Positions 5,978 to 7,178 of a DNA stretch of 7,178 nt are shown here, one piece after another. Each line of letters begins with the position of its first letter. Position 1 is the stretch's first letter. The DNA comes from Rhodoferax sp. (GTDB lineage Bacteria; Pseudomonadota; Gammaproteobacteria; Burkholderiales; Burkholderiaceae_C). Both the position numbers and the translations under genes were made by a program. Location of the stretch: the NCBI GenBank assembly GCA_020048255.1, contig JAIFMR010000132.1, forward strand, positions 1-7,178, given 5' to 3'. Below the pieces are notes generated by a model that did no database searches, was not told where the DNA came from, and worked only from the letters and a program-made list of their open reading frames with translations.

Positions 5978-6049
5978 ACTGCGCAGCAACAGCGGTATCG
6001 TATTATTCGCGGCTGTCGCAACTGGCCTGCTCTGGCCCGAGGAAATTTC

Positions 6050-6637
6050 TTGATACACCCTGCCCTGAACCTGATCCTGACCGCCGCCCTGACCCTGTCG
6101 CTGGGTGCCTGCTCCAAAAACGATACGCCCCCTGCGGCTGGCTCAACACCCGCCGGCGCTGTCACTGCCTCTAGCTATGACGCGGTCGCATCCAGTGGCA
6201 AAGGATTCACGGTGGGCGCCGTGATGAGCGCGCAGACGGTGTATGTGTTGTTTGACCCGCAGTGTCCCCATTGCGGCCACCTGTGGCAGGCATCCCTGCC
6301 CCTGCACACCAAGATCAAATTTGTCTGGATTCCGGTGAGTTTCAACCCCACCAAGAGCTTGCCTCAGGCCGTGGCACTGCTCAGCGCCGCCAATCCGCTG
6401 GAGACCATGACCGCGCATGAAGCCTCGCTGCTGGCTGGAACCGGCGGTATGGCGGCCTCCAGCAGCTTGCCTGCTGAACTGGAGCAAGCCGTCAAGAAAA
6501 ACACCCAGTTGCTGACCCAGCTCGGTGCCGATTCGGTGCCGTTTTTGATATCCAAAAACCGTAAAACCGGTGCCATCGTGAGCTTCAACGGCTCCATGGA
6601 AACCGCTGCGCTGGCCACCTTGCTGGGTTTAGACTGA
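6050..6637 (+). CDS. Thiol-disulfide interchange lipoprotein, DsbA/DsbG-like
   Basis: From TTG at 6050 the product is 195 residues. It has a lipoprotein signal: hydrophobic LNLILTAALTLSLGAC with lipobox LGAC (Cys21), then a polar Ala/Pro/Thr linker. A thioredoxin fold follows, with the active site FDPQCPHC (Cys72 and Cys75; CPHC is the DsbA-type dipeptide) and the cis-proline loop SVPF (Pro164). The sequence after the motif resembles DsbC/DsbG-type proteins but is short and lacks a dimerisation domain. It is likely anchored in the envelope and acts on protein thiols; oxidase versus isomerase/reductase cannot be told. TTG is preferred because GAGGAAA (6039-6045) is well placed and gives a proper signal peptide. 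The in-frame GTG at 5975 would add 25 polar or charged residues and lies in a hairpin. It converges on the phosphoesterase remnant, with seven bases between stop codons. Confidence 0.85.
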   Translation: MIHPALNLILTAALTLSLGACSKNDTPPAAGSTPAGAVTASSYDAVASSGKGFTVGAVMSAQTVYVLFDPQCPHCGHLWQASLPLHTKIKFVWIPVSFNPTKSLPQAVALLSAANPLETMTAHEASLLAGTGGMAASSSLPAELEQAVKKNTQLLTQLGADSVPFLISKNRKTGAIVSFNGSMETAALATLLGLD

Positions 6638-6644
6638 ACCCGCT

Positions 6645-7178
6645 TTAAACCGCAGTCAGGGTTCCGCCAAGCATCTCCAGCAGGCGGTCGCGCGGCATCT
6701 TGAAGCCACAGGCCTGGGCGTGGCCGCCGCCGCCCATGCTTTCAGCCAGGGCAATGCAACTGTAGTCGCGCCGCGAGCGCAGCCCGCACTTGACCACGCC
6801 AGATTTGTCCACTGTCCAAAGTAAGGCAAAGGTGCCTGATTTTTTTGCCAGGATATCGCCCACCAGACTGTGAAACGCGCTGGGCACGTTGACCATCAGC
6901 CCGGTGACACCGTTGAAGGTGAGGACCACGGTCGATATAGGCCGCCAAGGCTGCGCCTTCCAGGTTGGCAAGGGCTTGCCAACGCGTAAAGTCAAAGGGT
7001 TCCATGTCAAGCGCCGCCAGAAAACCCGGGCTCTGTGGGTATTGCCAAACCCAGATGTCGCGGTCTTCCACATAGCGCACCAGATCAGGCACCGGCTTTT
7101 CGGGGTGGAAAAACTCCCAAGCCAGACGTGCACCAGACTTTTTCATGTCAAAGTGCACCACGCCACAACGGCAATGAA
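6645..7178 (-). pseudogene. DHH/DHHA1-family phosphoesterase, 3' part, frame broken
   Basis: The gene enters from the right edge, so its N-terminal DHH catalytic half is outside the window. From 7178 to about 6930 one frame encodes GVVHFDMKKSGARLAWEFF and then RYVEDRD, typical of the middle of these phosphoesterases. From about 6929 a different frame continues with VVLTFNG, GLMVNVPSAFHSLVGD, SGTFALLW, VKCGLRS and the DHHA1 signature SMGGGGHAQACGF, ending at TAA (6645-6647). The switch lies within about 6918-6940. The first frame read on would run to a garbled tail. Compared with relatives as I remember them, some 15-20 residues between the two blocks also seem to be missing. That suggests an out-of-frame deletion of length 3n+2; a single extra base would also account for the frame change. 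It is a pseudogene, or a sequence error. Confidence 0.8.

Noticed and set aside
5975..6049. GTG start at 5975 for the disulfide lipoprotein
   Set aside because: It lies in the hairpin at 5942-5977, lacks a good ribosome binding site and puts 25 polar or basic residues before the lipoprotein signal.
6918..6940. Programmed ribosomal frameshifting in the phosphoesterase
   Set aside because: No slippery heptamer or downstream stimulatory structure is visible, and residues also appear to be missing, which fits deletion better.
1..7178. CRISPR array, insertion sequence, tRNA or rRNA
   Set aside because: No regularly spaced direct repeats, transposase motifs, terminal inverted repeats with target duplications, or tRNA/rRNA-like sequences were seen on either strand.

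Overview
The window looks like chromosomal DNA of a betaproteobacterium, most likely Comamonadaceae (Rhodoferax/Polaromonas-like). The evidence is a moderately high G+C content, the gene families present, and the Lys/Ala-rich secreted repeat protein beside a CsbD/PRC-barrel stress cluster. That placement is inferred from recalled families and was not tested by search. I see no mobile element, CRISPR array, rRNA or tRNA.

Layout. (1) 1-324 has no convincing gene; its first ~60 bases are AT-rich and may hold the edge of a neighbouring gene. (2) 325-945 (+) encodes an exported protein with three CX10C repeats. It ends at a perfect long inverted repeat (951-993), which also closes a convergent minus-strand cluster. 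(3) That cluster, read from right to left, is csbD-like (1843-1634), PRC-barrel (1594-1178) and a 24-residue membrane peptide (1066-992). It looks like a small envelope or general-stress operon. (4) 1844-2146 is a divergent intergenic region. (5) 2147-5062 (+) is the centrepiece: one 971-codon frame joins a complete FadH-type 2,4-dienoyl-CoA reductase to a complete delta3,5-delta2,4-dienoyl-CoA isomerase. Both halves keep their catalytic residues. (6) 5160-5933 (+) is a FliD-like protein behind a structured leader. (7) 6050-6637 (+) is a DsbA/DsbG-like thiol-disulfide lipoprotein that probably starts at TTG. (8) 6645-7178 (-) is the 3' part of a DHH/DHHA1 phosphoesterase gene broken by a reading-frame change.

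How the genes work together. The two halves of the fused enzyme catalyse consecutive steps of unsaturated fatty acid beta-oxidation. The isomerase turns 3,5-dienoyl-CoA into 2,4-dienoyl-CoA, and the reductase consumes that product. The junction carries what looks like a molecular scar. A Shine-Dalgarno sequence and spacing are intact, and restoring just two bases (TG) would recreate an overlapping ATGA stop/start of two coupled genes. So the fusion is either a recent two-base deletion or a base-calling artefact. The other genes are mostly envelope or stress functions without an obvious metabolic link to it.
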